A stretch of 7,309 nt of DNA from Caldifarciminota bacterium. Lineage in GTDB: Bacteria > Hydrothermota > Hydrothermia > UBA1063 > CAJXJZ01. The stretch spans positions 1-7,309 of the forward strand of contig JALVLE010000382.1 of NCBI GenBank assembly GCA_027033555.1. The letters are read 5' to 3'. The position numbers were made by a program, and so were the translations under genes. Positions 6,495-7,309 of this stretch are shown here, piece by piece (the stretch's first letter is position 1; every line of letters begins with the position of its first letter). The notes below the pieces were generated by a model. The model ran no database searches. It was not told the DNA's origin and saw only the letters and a program-made list of their open reading frames with translations.

Positions 6495-7309
6495 TTCAGA
6501 GTACAGATGTTTTGTACCCAGGAAACTTTTGAGTCTGGGCCCAACAAAATAGATAAGAAACATGATGTAAAACACCTGCAATACCGGCTTAAAAGATAAA
6601 GCAAAAACAGTGAGTGGACTGAATGCAGTGGCAGCTACACTCAGAGAAATAGCCTGTGAACTCGCCACGGCTCCCAAAATCATAATCATTCCTTCCTCGT
6701 ACTTGAAACCGAGGGCTTTAGCAAATACTATAGAAAGGAAAGTTTGTATGAGATAATATAGCGTAAGTCCAGCAAAAATAAGGAGGAAAATCACTGGTTG
6801 TCTAAGTACAAGTCTTGATACCTTTGCTACTGAAAAGAACACTATAATCAAGATTCCTATCGCTGACATCCCTGGGAAAATCTTTTTCAATTCCAGAAAA
6901 TAGCTTTTGCCCTTTCTCTTAATAATGATATGCCTTGTAAGCATACCAAGAATGAGTGGGATAACTCTATAGGAAAAAAGCAATAAAGCCACAGTTTTCA
7001 TTTCAAATTTTACAAATACACCACCGTTTAACTTCATAAGAAACGGCGATACAACAGGGACAAGCAAAAGTCCTATAACTGCAATGACAAGTGCATCTTA
7101 AACGCTTGCATCTGCAATCCCCAACCAGCCAATAAGCATGTTGGAACAGGGTATGGCTCCTACCATAACCATAGCAAATGCTACATCCAAATATAAGCGA
7201 AGAATAGATCTTGAAATAAGAAATGCTGTAAATGAGGCGACAAAATATGCAAAAACGAGTGTAGCAATAATAAGCCTGAAATTCTTACTGGCTTTTTTTC
7301 ACTTTCTCT
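6483..7309 (-). pseudogene. Disrupted BASS/ACR3-like (SBF superfamily) transporter gene, 5' end outside window
   Basis: Read on the - strand, one frame gives continuous hydrophobic helices on both sides of an in-frame TAA (complement of 7098-7100). Upstream of it come a helix from about 7260 and a GAIPCSNMLIGWLG segment (Cys at 7146-7148), like the conserved Cys-containing helix of ACR3 carriers. Downstream come VPVVSPFLMKLNGG, a YRVIPLILGML helix, and GFKYEEGMIMILGAVASSQA with a final FKPVLQVFYIMFLIYFVG helix, as in SBF/ACR3 carriers. Both sides fit one protein, so this is a nonsense lesion and not two genes. Read further upstream, the same frame meets a TGA (complement of 7299-7301) beside a run of seven T (7293-7299), before the expected first helices. 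That is a probable second lesion or frameshift. A TTG-initiated product from 7067 would be about 194 residues and lack roughly half the carrier. A sequencing error remains possible. Substrate unknown. Confidence 0.7.

Noticed and set aside
6501..6517. Inverted repeat GTACA/TGTAC as a bidirectional terminator
   Set aside because: The stem is only five AT-rich base pairs with a seven-base loop and lacks a following T run, so it is probably chance within the transporter's C-terminal codons.
7098..7100. TAA recoding or stop-codon reassignment
   Set aside because: TAA terminates several intact genes in the same window and TGA terminates others, so both behave as ordinary stops.

Overview
The window is an AT-rich, extremely gene-dense stretch of bacterial chromosome. 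The organism is probably a diderm (two-membrane) bacterium. It carries the C-terminus of a periplasmic HtrA/Deg-type protease, an MCE/MlaD lipid-transport protein, and a RadA with the bacterial Lon-like C-terminal domain. In the nicotinate phosphoribosyltransferase gene 21 of 23 arginines are AGA/AGG, and ATA isoleucine is common throughout. That bias is typical of, but does not prove, a thermophile or a deep-branching candidate phylum; I cannot name the lineage.

Layout: seven genes lie head-to-tail on the + strand with no usable intergenic space. They are a partial HtrA-like PDZ protein (1-459), MCE/MlaD protein (461-1240), radA (1240-2586), YacL-type membrane PIN-TRAM protein (2577-3599), archaeal-type nicotinate phosphoribosyltransferase (3596-4783), a two-CBS-domain protein (4787-5257) and an ArsB/NhaD-type ion permease (5241-6494). 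Each junction is a 1-3 nt gap or an overlap of 1-17 nt. They most likely form one operon whose promoter lies upstream of the window. On the - strand a BASS/ACR3-like transporter gene (6483-7309, running off the window) converges on the permease and overlaps it by 12 nt. Its reading frame is broken by an in-frame TAA, and a second stop sits beside a homopolymer near the window edge.

The genes do not form a single pathway. Three pairings stand out. The first two genes are both envelope functions (protein quality control, lipid trafficking). radA next to yacL recalls the radA-disA-yacL order of Bacillus, with the cyclic-di-AMP synthase gene disA absent. The CBS protein and the permease are translationally overlapping and look like a nucleotide-sensing regulator and its transporter. 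The nicotinate phosphoribosyltransferase adds NAD salvage. No RNA genes, CRISPR arrays, insertion sequences or convincing terminators were seen. No stretch of 300 bases lacks a gene.
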